The notes beneath the pieces are model-generated. The model ran no database searches and was not told the DNA's origin. It worked only from the letters and a program-made list of their open reading frames with translations. Below, piece after piece: positions 45,985-53,960 of a stretch of DNA of 64,000 nt. The stretch's first letter is position 1. Every line of letters begins with the position of its first letter. A program made the position numbers and the translations under genes. The stretch spans positions 124,001-188,000 of the forward strand of contig NZ_QEIG01000003.1 in assembly GCF_014324365.1 (NCBI RefSeq), in the 5' to 3' direction. Source of the DNA: Algoriphagus sp. AK58 (GTDB taxonomy: Bacteria; Bacteroidota; Bacteroidia; Cytophagales; Cyclobacteriaceae).

Positions 45985-47427
45985 TTAATAAGACTTTTCA
46001 AGCGTCGGAATTTTTACTTGAGGCTGTGGATAAGTATGGCCTAGTTGAATCTTTAATGCTCTCAATTGGGATGTGGATAACTCCCAAGGTTGATGGATAT
46101 CAAATCCCTTAATCGACTGTAATTCAGGAATCCAAAGCCTTACAAAATCGCCTTTTTTATCGTAATTGTTGGCCTGTCTGAGGATGTTGAAATACCGATT
46201 TTCCCGAGGGTCATTTCCTACGCCTCCCACATACATCCAATTGCCCCAGTTGGAGCAGACATCGTAATCAATCAGCTGACTTTCGAAGTAGCTTGCTCCC
46301 CAAGTCCAGTCAATTCCCAGGTCATTGACCAAGAAACTCGCCACGTTTTGGCGGCCACGATTGGACATAAACCCTGTCGACTTCAACTCACGCATATTGG
46401 CATCCACAAAAGGAACTCCCGTCAACCCCTCAACCCAACGCTGAAACTGCGCCTTGTCTCTCCTCCAGGAGTCCTTTTGAAATCGGATGCCTTGAATATC
46501 AAAGATTTTATCGCCGTGCTTTTTGGCAATAAACCGGAAATAATCCCTCCAAATCAGCTCAAAAATAAGCCAATACGTACTGTCATTTTTCTTTCGCTCC
46601 CGTTCGTATTTTTTGACCTCTTCATAAATAGTCCTAGGGGAAATACAACCCAAGGCCAACCAAGGGGAAAACTTGGAGCTATAGTCCATTCCAATCAGCC
46701 CATTTCGGGTTTCCTTGTATACTTTGAGCAAATCTTTTTCCCAGAAATAGGACCGGAGTCGCCCCAGCGCGGATGTCTCTCCACCCTTTATCTCCAACCA
46801 CGATTTTGCATCCTGCTTGGGTTCCTCCAGTCCATAAGTTTTAAGCGTGGGCAAATCACCTGCTTGGGCATCAATTGCCTCTTTTGGATAGTTTATTTTT
46901 TTTGGCTCAGGAAAAGTCAATCGAATTTTTGAAAGCTTTTCCACTTCCTTCCGAAATTGGGTAAATACCTCCGGGGTCTGTTTTGCCGGAAAAGGCAAAT
47001 CATCCAAGTGGTAAAGCGTGCTTTGCCAAAAACTTTCGCAGGCAATTCCATTTGAAAACGCAGCTTTTTCCAAAGACTTATCCACATTTCGTTCTTCGGA
47101 AGTGACTTCTTTCGAGAAGAAAATAGCCTTTGCTTCCACTTTTTTAGCCAATTCAATTACAGCTTCTTCTGGCTTCCCCTGAAGAACCACCAAATCTCCG
47201 CCAATCTTTCGAAAGGACTGACGTAGATCGGATACAGATTCCAATAAGAATTTGGCTCGAAAAGCACCGGTTTTGGGAAATCCCAATTCGGTTTTTCCAA
47301 ACATCCTAGGATCAAAGCAATAGACAGGAATCACCTCCTTTCCCTGCTGAATAGCTCGGGCCAAGACTTCATTGTCCTTGAGTCTAAGGTCGCTTCTAAA
47401 CCAAACCAGTATCCTGTTGTACTTCAT
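45985..47427 (-). CDS. cryptochrome DASH-type photolyase
   Basis: The 480-residue protein has the N-terminal photolyase alpha/beta domain (VWFRSDLRLKDNEVL) and the C-terminal FAD domain with STGFMSNRGRQNVASFL and DYDVCSNWGNWMYVGG, the classic DASH signature. DASH proteins repair cyclobutane dimers in single-stranded DNA or act as blue-light photoreceptors, using FAD and a folate antenna. It is a single gene with a 174-bp upstream gap before the divergent glycosidase gene. Confidence 0.94.
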   Translation of the reverse strand: MKYNRILVWFRSDLRLKDNEVLARAIQQGKEVIPVYCFDPRMFGKTELGFPKTGAFRAKFLLESVSDLRQSFRKIGGDLVVLQGKPEEAVIELAKKVEAKAIFFSKEVTSEERNVDKSLEKAAFSNGIACESFWQSTLYHLDDLPFPAKQTPEVFTQFRKEVEKLSKIRLTFPEPKKINYPKEAIDAQAGDLPTLKTYGLEEPKQDAKSWLEIKGGETSALGRLRSYFWEKDLLKVYKETRNGLIGMDYSSKFSPWLALGCISPRTIYEEVKKYERERKKNDSTYWLIFELIWRDYFRFIAKKHGDKIFDIQGIRFQKDSWRRDKAQFQRWVEGLTGVPFVDANMRELKSTGFMSNRGRQNVASFLVNDLGIDWTWGASYFESQLIDYDVCSNWGNWMYVGGVGNDPRENRYFNILRQANNYDKKGDFVRLWIPELQSIKGFDIHQPWELSTSQLRALKIQLGHTYPQPQVKIPTLEKSY

Positions 47428-47601
47428 GTTTGGCGAACAGGATGTTTAAGAAAAGTGTTTGAAAACTTCCACAAAAAATCTTTTTGGGTAAAGGATGAAA
47501 GTTTTTTAGAGTTGCAAGGAAATTACTTTTTCCAAGCCGATGCGTTTTGATTTCCTTATTTCAAGCGATTTGGCTTATCTTTTGGCTTAAATCTATTCTC
47601 A

Positions 47602-50007
47602 ATGACCTTTAAATTTTGGCCTGTTGGCATATTGCTAGCCCTGGTTTCCTGTCAGACCTCTCTTACTCCTGAACAAAGTTTATTTGAAGATTTAAACACA
47701 CAGGAAGGGCTTAAAGGAAAATCCGAATACCTCGCTTCCCCTTTTGTGGCTGCAGGTGATCGGGTGTATTTGATCGGTCATCAAAACGGTTCTTTCCCGG
47801 ATTTGGGTTGGCATGTGGAGGGCGAGATGGGTGGTATTTGGCTTCATCCTATCAAATTGATGGATGGGTTTACCGCCTCAGTAAATGTGGATGGTGAATC
47901 TTTTTGTTTGGATCAGGCGAAGTCATTTACCAATTATCCCTTTTCCAATGTGCTTCAGTTTGCTTTGGAAAACGCGGGTATTGAGGTGCAGCGACTGCAG
48001 TTTGTACCCGATGGAAAAGAAGGCATGACCGTTCTTTTCCATATCAAAAATGTGGATAAGTCCGATAAGTCGATCCAATTTCAATTTAATGCATATGTCG
48101 ATCTGATGCCCGTTTGGTTAGGTGAGCGTACAGGTATGATTGATCAGGTAGATCTGATTTCCTTTGATGAAATGACAAATACCTTTTCGGCAAAAGATCA
48201 AGGGAATCCTTGGTTTGCAGTTTGGGGAACAGCGGAAGGAATTTCGATTTCTCCTCAGGAAGAATTGACCTGTGCCTATTCACCCAAAGGAAAAGGGGCG
48301 GCCGCTGGATTTTCTCTGCAAGTGACCTTGCCGGCAGGTTCTGAGCAAATTATCCCAATATTTATCGCCGGTTCTACCGAAAGCGAATTAAAAGCCATGG
48401 AAACTTTAGTTGATCTCAGGCAAAACTTGGATTCGGATTGGTTTGCCAAAAAGAAGCGATATGAAGTTTTTGCCCACCAAGCAGAAATACAGATTCCCGA
48501 TCCTGAATTGCAGCGAACGTTCCAATGGATCAAATACAATACGGATTGGCTGGTGCGGGATGTGCCGGGAATTGGGAGGGGTTTTGGAGCAGGCCTGCAG
48601 GATTATCCTTGGTTTTTTGGAGTCGATAGTGAATACACGATCCAGGGTTTGATTGCAACGGGAAGAAAGGACCTCGTTTACTCTACCCTCGAACTTATCC
48701 ACAGTCTATCTGAAAAAGAGAACGGAAATGGCAGAATCATCCATGAGGTAAGTACTAATGGAGCGGTATTTAATCCCGGAAATATCAATGAGACCCCACA
48801 ATGGGCATCCACGATTTGGGAAGTGTATCGCTGGACTGGAGATCGGGAATTGTTGGAAAAGTATTTTCCTTCCATAGAAAAAGGATTGGATTGGTTGCTC
48901 CGGGAAAATGACAAAGATGGCAATCTACTTGCTGACGGTTATGGAATGATGGAAATCCACGGGCTCAAATCCGAAATGATTGATGTAGCTGCTTATTCCC
49001 AAAAGGCATTTGCAGATGCCGCGAAAATGGCTGAAATCCTTGGAAAAACCGATCTTTCGAAAAGTTATCAACATACTTCCGATGCCCTGGCAGCTAAGAT
49101 CAATTCTGATTTTTGGGTAGAGGAATTTGGAAGTTATGCGGATTTTATCGGGACCGTAGACGAGGCTTTGCACTTGGTGGATGATGCAATCATCCGTGCG
49201 GATACGCTGAAAAAACCTTGGGCAGTGGAAGAGCTGAATGCTACTAAAGCCAAGTTATCCACATTGCCCAAGAATCAGAAACAGGGTTTTGTACTCTTCC
49301 ACAACTGGGTAGTCAATACCCCGATGGAAACCGGAATTGCGGATCCTGAAAAGGCTAAAATCGCTTTGGCCACCGCTAAAAAATACACCAATCCTTTTGG
49401 CACCTTTGTGACGGGTATCGATCGAGACGAACAGGCGGAAAATGAAGATGGATCTTTTGCAGGAAGCAAGAGCTTTTCCTACACGGGTGCGGTGATGACT
49501 TTGCCCACGGGAGTTTCTGCCATCGGAGAAAACAACTATGGCAATCCGGATGCAGCTCTGGACTACCTGAAGCGGATGACAAGAAGTTTTGGCTTTGCCT
49601 TGCCGGGATCGATGTATGAGGTTTCTCCGGATTATGGCATGTTTACGCAGGCGTGGAACATGTACAGCTTTGGTGTGCCGATCGTGATGCAGTTTTTCGG
49701 CATACAGCCCGATGCCGGAAACAAGGTAATTTACATCCGCCCTCAGATGCCAACAGCCTGGGAGGAAGCTTCTATCCAAAAAGTCATCGTGGGAGACAAT
49801 GAAATCCGAATGAGCTATGTGGATAAGTCAGGTGTTCGAGCCATTGAAGTGGAGCAAACCCAATCCAAATGGGGCATTTCCATTGAGATTCCTGAGGAAT
49901 TTTCGAAAGTAAAAGTCCTTGGGAAAGAAGTCAGCTCGGATACAAAAGATGGGTATCGAAGGATTTTGATGACGGGGAAAAAAGTACGGGTGGAGGCGAG
50001 TAAATGA
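47602..50007 (+). CDS. lipoprotein (alpha/alpha)6-barrel glycosidase
   Basis: The 801-residue lipoprotein has signal LALVSCQTS. The first 290 residues look like a beta-sandwich, and the rest an (alpha/alpha)6 barrel like glycogen-debranching and trehalase-type enzymes: DYPWFFGVDSEYTIQGL, PQWASTIWEVYRWTG, LADGYGMMEIHG, DAAAYSQ-like VDVAAYSQKA and GSMYEVSPDYG. The acidic residues in FGVDSEY and YEVSPDY are candidate catalytic groups. It probably works on alpha- or beta-glucans at the cell surface or in the periplasm; the exact family is not decided. Confidence 0.78.
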   Translation: MTFKFWPVGILLALVSCQTSLTPEQSLFEDLNTQEGLKGKSEYLASPFVAAGDRVYLIGHQNGSFPDLGWHVEGEMGGIWLHPIKLMDGFTASVNVDGESFCLDQAKSFTNYPFSNVLQFALENAGIEVQRLQFVPDGKEGMTVLFHIKNVDKSDKSIQFQFNAYVDLMPVWLGERTGMIDQVDLISFDEMTNTFSAKDQGNPWFAVWGTAEGISISPQEELTCAYSPKGKGAAAGFSLQVTLPAGSEQIIPIFIAGSTESELKAMETLVDLRQNLDSDWFAKKKRYEVFAHQAEIQIPDPELQRTFQWIKYNTDWLVRDVPGIGRGFGAGLQDYPWFFGVDSEYTIQGLIATGRKDLVYSTLELIHSLSEKENGNGRIIHEVSTNGAVFNPGNINETPQWASTIWEVYRWTGDRELLEKYFPSIEKGLDWLLRENDKDGNLLADGYGMMEIHGLKSEMIDVAAYSQKAFADAAKMAEILGKTDLSKSYQHTSDALAAKINSDFWVEEFGSYADFIGTVDEALHLVDDAIIRADTLKKPWAVEELNATKAKLSTLPKNQKQGFVLFHNWVVNTPMETGIADPEKAKIALATAKKYTNPFGTFVTGIDRDEQAENEDGSFAGSKSFSYTGAVMTLPTGVSAIGENNYGNPDAALDYLKRMTRSFGFALPGSMYEVSPDYGMFTQAWNMYSFGVPIVMQFFGIQPDAGNKVIYIRPQMPTAWEEASIQKVIVGDNEIRMSYVDKSGVRAIEVEQTQSKWGISIEIPEEFSKVKVLGKEVSSDTKDGYRRILMTGKKVRVEASK

Positions 50008-50012
50008 CCTTA

Positions 50013-50046
50013 AGACCTGTCAGGTTTTTGAAAACCTGACAGGTCT
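50013..50046. terminator. perfect 34-nt palindrome between convergent genes (copy 3 of 3)
   Basis: The arms run from AGACCTGTCAGGTTTT to AAAACCTGACAGGTCT, 16 bp with only TG between. It lies just after the glycosidase stop and just before the 3' end of the convergent DUF5916 gene, so it can terminate both. It shares the core ACCTGTCAGG..CCTGACAGGT with 1539-1571 and 14471-14501. Confidence 0.75.
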
Positions 50047-50052
50047 ACGCAT

Positions 50053-52266
50053 TTACAAATTCAACCAGTAATTCAACTTAAACACCAGCGAGCGCTGCTT
50101 GGGCATAAAGTCTCCTGGGAAATAGTTGTCCGTATAAACCAAGAAAAGATCAGATACTGGCGCATATCGCCATTGCAATCGGGTATTGATATTGAGGTTG
50201 TCGATCTGATTATTGTATTGGATAAAAGTCGTCCAGAAGAGGTTTTTGGTAAAGGTCAAATCGATTCGGGGCCCCACTAGTACTAAATCAGCATCGTTTT
50301 GAGGTTGGGGAAGACGGATACGGGCGTAGTTAAAGTTCATTGAAATATTGGCAAGGTATCCCAACCTCAACCCCATTTGGCTGATTACACGTTGGAAATT
50401 TCCGGTGTAGTACTGACCCGCTTCTGCATCCAATTCGATATTAAACACATTCCTTGGATTACTTTGGTACTCTATTCTCACTGTCTTGTTTGTGTAATCA
50501 GTTCCAGCCGGTAAAGGTTCTCCCCCTGTTCTCGTGGGATCAAAATCATTGAACAAATACACGTATCGGTTTCTCTGTGTCACGGTAAGCTGAGAAAGTG
50601 AATTGAATCGAATCAGATAACTAAGGTTGATGTCCCGGTCGGTCTGTCCAAGTGTTTCATTCCAATACCCTTCATATTCAAGTTTGGGTCCATGACGATT
50701 TATCAGCTTGGATTTAGGATAAAATAAATAAGACACATCAGGATTTACCCTTTTGAAGTCCACCCGGGGAACAAATCCCACGGCAGGATTAAATTCCTTG
50801 CCTATATCCTGAACACTCACGCTCCAATTCCAATGAATATCAGTAAAGAGCATATATGCATTAAAGGAGTAGGGAGATTTCTTTTCCTCGTATTCAAAGG
50901 TTCGATGATAAAACATTTTACCCGTCCATTTACCATTGGCTGAGTTTAGGTTATAATCCACCCCGATCAGTCGATTGTAAGCGGTGGGATCAAAGAGTTG
51001 TTGAAATTCATCTACGGCCAGGGACTCCCTATCCACATAGATAAAACCAACATTTGACCGGGTAAAGACTTTTTTCTGAACCGCCATTACCGTAAAGTTT
51101 TTCCCTACTATTCCGGCTTGATCGTCGGTGGCAGTTTGCATATTCATAGCCCCGATTCTCCAGTTTTCTGTCACTTTTCCGCTAAGTCGGGCACCATAGA
51201 TGATCTTACTCTGGATGTTCTGACCTGTGGCAGAGTCGATGTCAACGCCTATTCTTCGGGAGAAAAAAGGCCTGGAACGCATTTGTCCAAAACTGTCAAA
51301 GAGATCGGCATTTTCTAGGAAAAACTGTCTTCTTTCCGGGAAAAAGATCTCAAAACGATCCAAATTGGTGACCTGTTGGTCCACCTCCACTTGGGAAAAA
51401 TCCGGATTAAAAGTCAAATCCAAATTTAAAGCCGGACCGATACCGACCTTAGCATCTCCGCCAAAAGAAGGCGTCAGTTCTTCTTGAGTTCCTTCCAGAA
51501 AATTTTTTGAAGCTCTGGCAGCCGTATAGGGGATCAATGAAATATTTGCTGAACTTTTTTTGAGAGGTTCTTCAAAAATCAGCTTCCTCAAAAATGCAGT
51601 AGAAATTATGGGAAGGTTTCTCGGTATCGGAGACCAAGTACTTCGCTCACCATAGTGGCTATCAATTCGATAAAAATTAACGTTCCAGTTCTGCGCTCCT
51701 TCATTAAATCGGATGGTTGAAAGAGGAATGATCAGTTCTGCCTGCCAGTGATTTTCAAATATTTTAGCTTGGGAATACCATTTATTGTCCCAAGCCAAAC
51801 TCAAGTCTTCCGTTCGGGTACCTCCATTGGAAACCAATCCTTCTCTCTGTACTCCATAGGGATTGACGCCAAACTGGAATGCATTGGTTTTGTCATTGAA
51901 GGTATCCAGGACAAAAACAATCGCATCATTCTGTTCACCCCTAAAATCCCGCCTTAATGAAGTGGATACATACTTCCTGGGCCCGTTACTCTCCATCACC
52001 GCCGCGATGTAGAGATTATTTTCATCAAAAGCGATTTTAACGCGGGTTTTGACCTGAGAACTGGAAGTATCAGAAGGGAAGTATTGCCTGAAATCTCCAT
52101 TCCATCCTTCTGCTTCTACCCAAATTGGCTCATCCAGGATCCCATCCAGCTGAATGGGCTCTTTGAGTTTAAATGCAAAGGCATTTTGTCCAGGTAAATT
52201 CTGTGCTTCAGCTTGAATGGCAAAGAACAATCCCGCCAGAAAAGCAAGTCCAAAGTTAATTTTCAT
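50053..52266 (-). CDS. CBM9/DUF5916 outer-membrane protein
   Basis: The 737-residue protein has a signal peptide (to QAEAQN), an N-terminal CBM9-like domain (PIQLDGILDEPIWVEAEGW...FDENNLYIAAVM) and the DUF5916 region with PDFSQVEVDQQVTNLDRFE, FFPERRQFFLENADLF and a predicted beta-barrel ending in an aromatic residue pattern (FKLNYWLNL). Such proteins are frequent in Cytophagales and are thought to sit in the outer membrane; their function is not established. The glycosidase lies opposite, which may link both to glycan use. Confidence 0.88.
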   Translation of the reverse strand: MKINFGLAFLAGLFFAIQAEAQNLPGQNAFAFKLKEPIQLDGILDEPIWVEAEGWNGDFRQYFPSDTSSSQVKTRVKIAFDENNLYIAAVMESNGPRKYVSTSLRRDFRGEQNDAIVFVLDTFNDKTNAFQFGVNPYGVQREGLVSNGGTRTEDLSLAWDNKWYSQAKIFENHWQAELIIPLSTIRFNEGAQNWNVNFYRIDSHYGERSTWSPIPRNLPIISTAFLRKLIFEEPLKKSSANISLIPYTAARASKNFLEGTQEELTPSFGGDAKVGIGPALNLDLTFNPDFSQVEVDQQVTNLDRFEIFFPERRQFFLENADLFDSFGQMRSRPFFSRRIGVDIDSATGQNIQSKIIYGARLSGKVTENWRIGAMNMQTATDDQAGIVGKNFTVMAVQKKVFTRSNVGFIYVDRESLAVDEFQQLFDPTAYNRLIGVDYNLNSANGKWTGKMFYHRTFEYEEKKSPYSFNAYMLFTDIHWNWSVSVQDIGKEFNPAVGFVPRVDFKRVNPDVSYLFYPKSKLINRHGPKLEYEGYWNETLGQTDRDINLSYLIRFNSLSQLTVTQRNRYVYLFNDFDPTRTGGEPLPAGTDYTNKTVRIEYQSNPRNVFNIELDAEAGQYYTGNFQRVISQMGLRLGYLANISMNFNYARIRLPQPQNDADLVLVGPRIDLTFTKNLFWTTFIQYNNQIDNLNINTRLQWRYAPVSDLFLVYTDNYFPGDFMPKQRSLVFKLNYWLNL

Positions 52267-52352
52267 GTAAGGTCGGAGCTGTACAAAAGTAAGTTTGCAA
52301 CATCTCCCAATCCAAGGAATTTTATCAATGGTAAAGAAGGATTTCCAGTGGA

Positions 52353-52781
52353 TTATGAGGCACCGAAAGCAGTCAAGACCAAGTTTCTAGGTCCACCAAG
52401 ATGCCTGAACTCACACAGGTAGATCCCCTGCCAAACCCCCAAGGCAAGCCGTCCTCCAGTAATCGGAATCTGAATACTTGTTCCGAAAAAAGCACTTTTG
52501 ATATGGGCAGGCATATCGTCTGCTCCCTCGTAATTGTGGATAAAACGCGGGTAGGTTTCCGGGATCAATTCATTTACGAAAGTTTGGAAATCCTTCCTGA
52601 CCGTTGGATCTGCGTTTTCATTGATACACAGTCCCGCAGAAGTATGCTGGATAAATACCTGTAAAAAACCGATTTGAATTTGCTTGATTTCAGGAATGGA
52701 ACGCTCCACCTGATCTGTTATCAGGTGGTAGCCTTGCGGATAACTCGGAAGTCTTACCTGCTTTTGGAAGAAAAGAGACAT
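52353..52781 (-). CDS. YjbQ/UPF0047 family protein
   Basis: The 142-residue protein has the YjbQ patterns LQVFIQHTSAGLCINEN, HNYEGADDMPAHIKSAFFG and LGVWQGIYLCEFR, with His residues of the likely metal site. Members of this family have reported weak thiamin phosphate synthase activity, and one paralogue is linked to multicopy suppression of thiamin auxotrophy. It starts 3 nt after the FAH-family gene. A TPP riboswitch lies about 1 kb away on the other strand; I treat any link as inference. Confidence 0.9.
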   Translation of the reverse strand: MSLFFQKQVRLPSYPQGYHLITDQVERSIPEIKQIQIGFLQVFIQHTSAGLCINENADPTVRKDFQTFVNELIPETYPRFIHNYEGADDMPAHIKSAFFGTSIQIPITGGRLALGVWQGIYLCEFRHLGGPRNLVLTAFGAS

Positions 52782-52784
52782 GGT

Positions 52785-53630
52785 CTAAATCAATCCCACC
52801 TTATTTTCCAATGTCCCGATACCTTCAATCGTGATTTTCACTACATCTCCTGCATGAAGGGTGAAATGATCAGGCACGATACCTGTTCCGGTCATCATGA
52901 GGCAGCCGATAGGAAAGGTATTTGCCCGGAAAAGCCAATCGGCAAGTTCCTGAGGTTTGCGTTTCATTTGAGCCAAGGTAGTTTCGCCTGAAGCTTCGGT
53001 TTTTCCATTTCTAAGAATTTCCAAACTGATTTTGGTGGAATCGTCCAGCATTTCTTCCTGAATCAAAATACAAGGTCCAACTGAGGCACAACCCTGATAC
53101 ACTTTGGCTTGGGGAAGATAGAGCGGGTTTTCTCCTTCAATGCTTCGACTGCTCATGTCATTGCCTACAGTGAATCCTTGTACTTTTCCTGATGGAGAAA
53201 TCAACAGGGTAAGCTCCGGCTCAGGTACATCCCAAGAGGAATCTTTTCGGATATTGACCGTTTCGCCCGGATTGGATACCCGGCTGGCTGTAGCTTTGAA
53301 GAAAAGCTCAGGTCGGTCTGCTACATAGACTTTGTCATAAAAATCCGCCCCTCCAGCATCTTTGGATTCTTCCATGCGGGCAGTTCGGCTACGGTAGTAG
53401 GTCACTCCCGCAGCCCAAATTTCCTGATTGCCCATGGGTGCCAAAAGGCCCTCGGATTTGAGTTGCTCAGCTTCTTTTTCGGAAATTTTCTCCCAATGGG
53501 CAGCCTCTGATTTCAGTAATTGGGGCAAGTGTTCCCTCCCCAAGAGTTGATCCCAATCCAGTTCGGGACCCAGAAAAATCTCAGAATCAGTTTCCAAAAG
53601 CGTTCCGGCAATCAGTTTATATAGGCGCAT
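52785..53630 (-). CDS. fumarylacetoacetate hydrolase-family enzyme
   Basis: The 281-residue protein has the FAH fold pattern: WAAGVTYYRSR, DVPEPELTLLIS (metal-binding Glu pair), GFTVGNDMSSRSIEG, KVYQGCASVGPCI and GTGIVPDHFTLHAGDVV. These enzymes cleave or decarboxylate 2-oxo or 2,4-dioxo acids in sugar-acid and aromatic catabolism. The motif set is nearest to the sugar-acid branch, but the substrate is not settled. It is co-transcribed with yjbQ. Confidence 0.86.
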   Translation of the reverse strand: MRLYKLIAGTLLETDSEIFLGPELDWDQLLGREHLPQLLKSEAAHWEKISEKEAEQLKSEGLLAPMGNQEIWAAGVTYYRSRTARMEESKDAGGADFYDKVYVADRPELFFKATASRVSNPGETVNIRKDSSWDVPEPELTLLISPSGKVQGFTVGNDMSSRSIEGENPLYLPQAKVYQGCASVGPCILIQEEMLDDSTKISLEILRNGKTEASGETTLAQMKRKPQELADWLFRANTFPIGCLMMTGTGIVPDHFTLHAGDVVKITIEGIGTLENKVGLI

Positions 53631-53720
53631 GCGGTTATGGGTTTGAGGTTAGGCCATGAATTTATGAAAAAGGGATTGAAGCAAAGGCCTTGGAAAAAAA
53701 CTTTTCCCAATTACCTTTGT

Positions 53721-53809
53721 CCTCAGATCATAAGGGGTGCCTTAATACAACGGGCTGAGATCATACCCATACGACCTGATCCGGGTAATGCCGGCGAAGG
53801 GAAATGAGA
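53721..53809 (+). promoter_or_regulatory. TPP riboswitch (THI element)
   Basis: The conserved thi-box is present: AGGGGTGCC, then GGGCTGAGAT, ACCC, GACCTGATCCGGGTAATGCCGGCGAAGGGAA, with P1 closing as CTCA (53722-53725) to TGAG (53805-53808). The fit to the TPP aptamer is close throughout, including the pyrithiamine-pocket CTGAGA and the CCGG of the opposite arm. It lies 150 bp before the TonB receptor and should repress that gene when TPP is abundant. Confidence 0.95.
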
Positions 53810-53900
53810 AAGCAAAGTAAAAGTCGAGTTAATAAGCCGAAGCGGTACCCTTCGTGCTTTGTCCAGATTTTATGCTTTGCATGCGGGTAAAACAATCACG

Positions 53901-53921
53901 GAAAACCTCCCCTGGGTTTTC
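53901..53921 (+). promoter_or_regulatory. hairpin in the riboswitch expression platform
   Basis: GAAAACC at 53901-53907 pairs with GGTTTTC at 53915-53921 about 40 nt before the receptor start. It is a candidate part of the TPP switch output. The following TAATGTTT is not a strong T-tract, so control may act on translation or through another structure. Confidence 0.45.
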
Positions 53922-53960
53922 TAATGTTTCACTCAAACACCCGAAAGGGAAGAAGTAATC

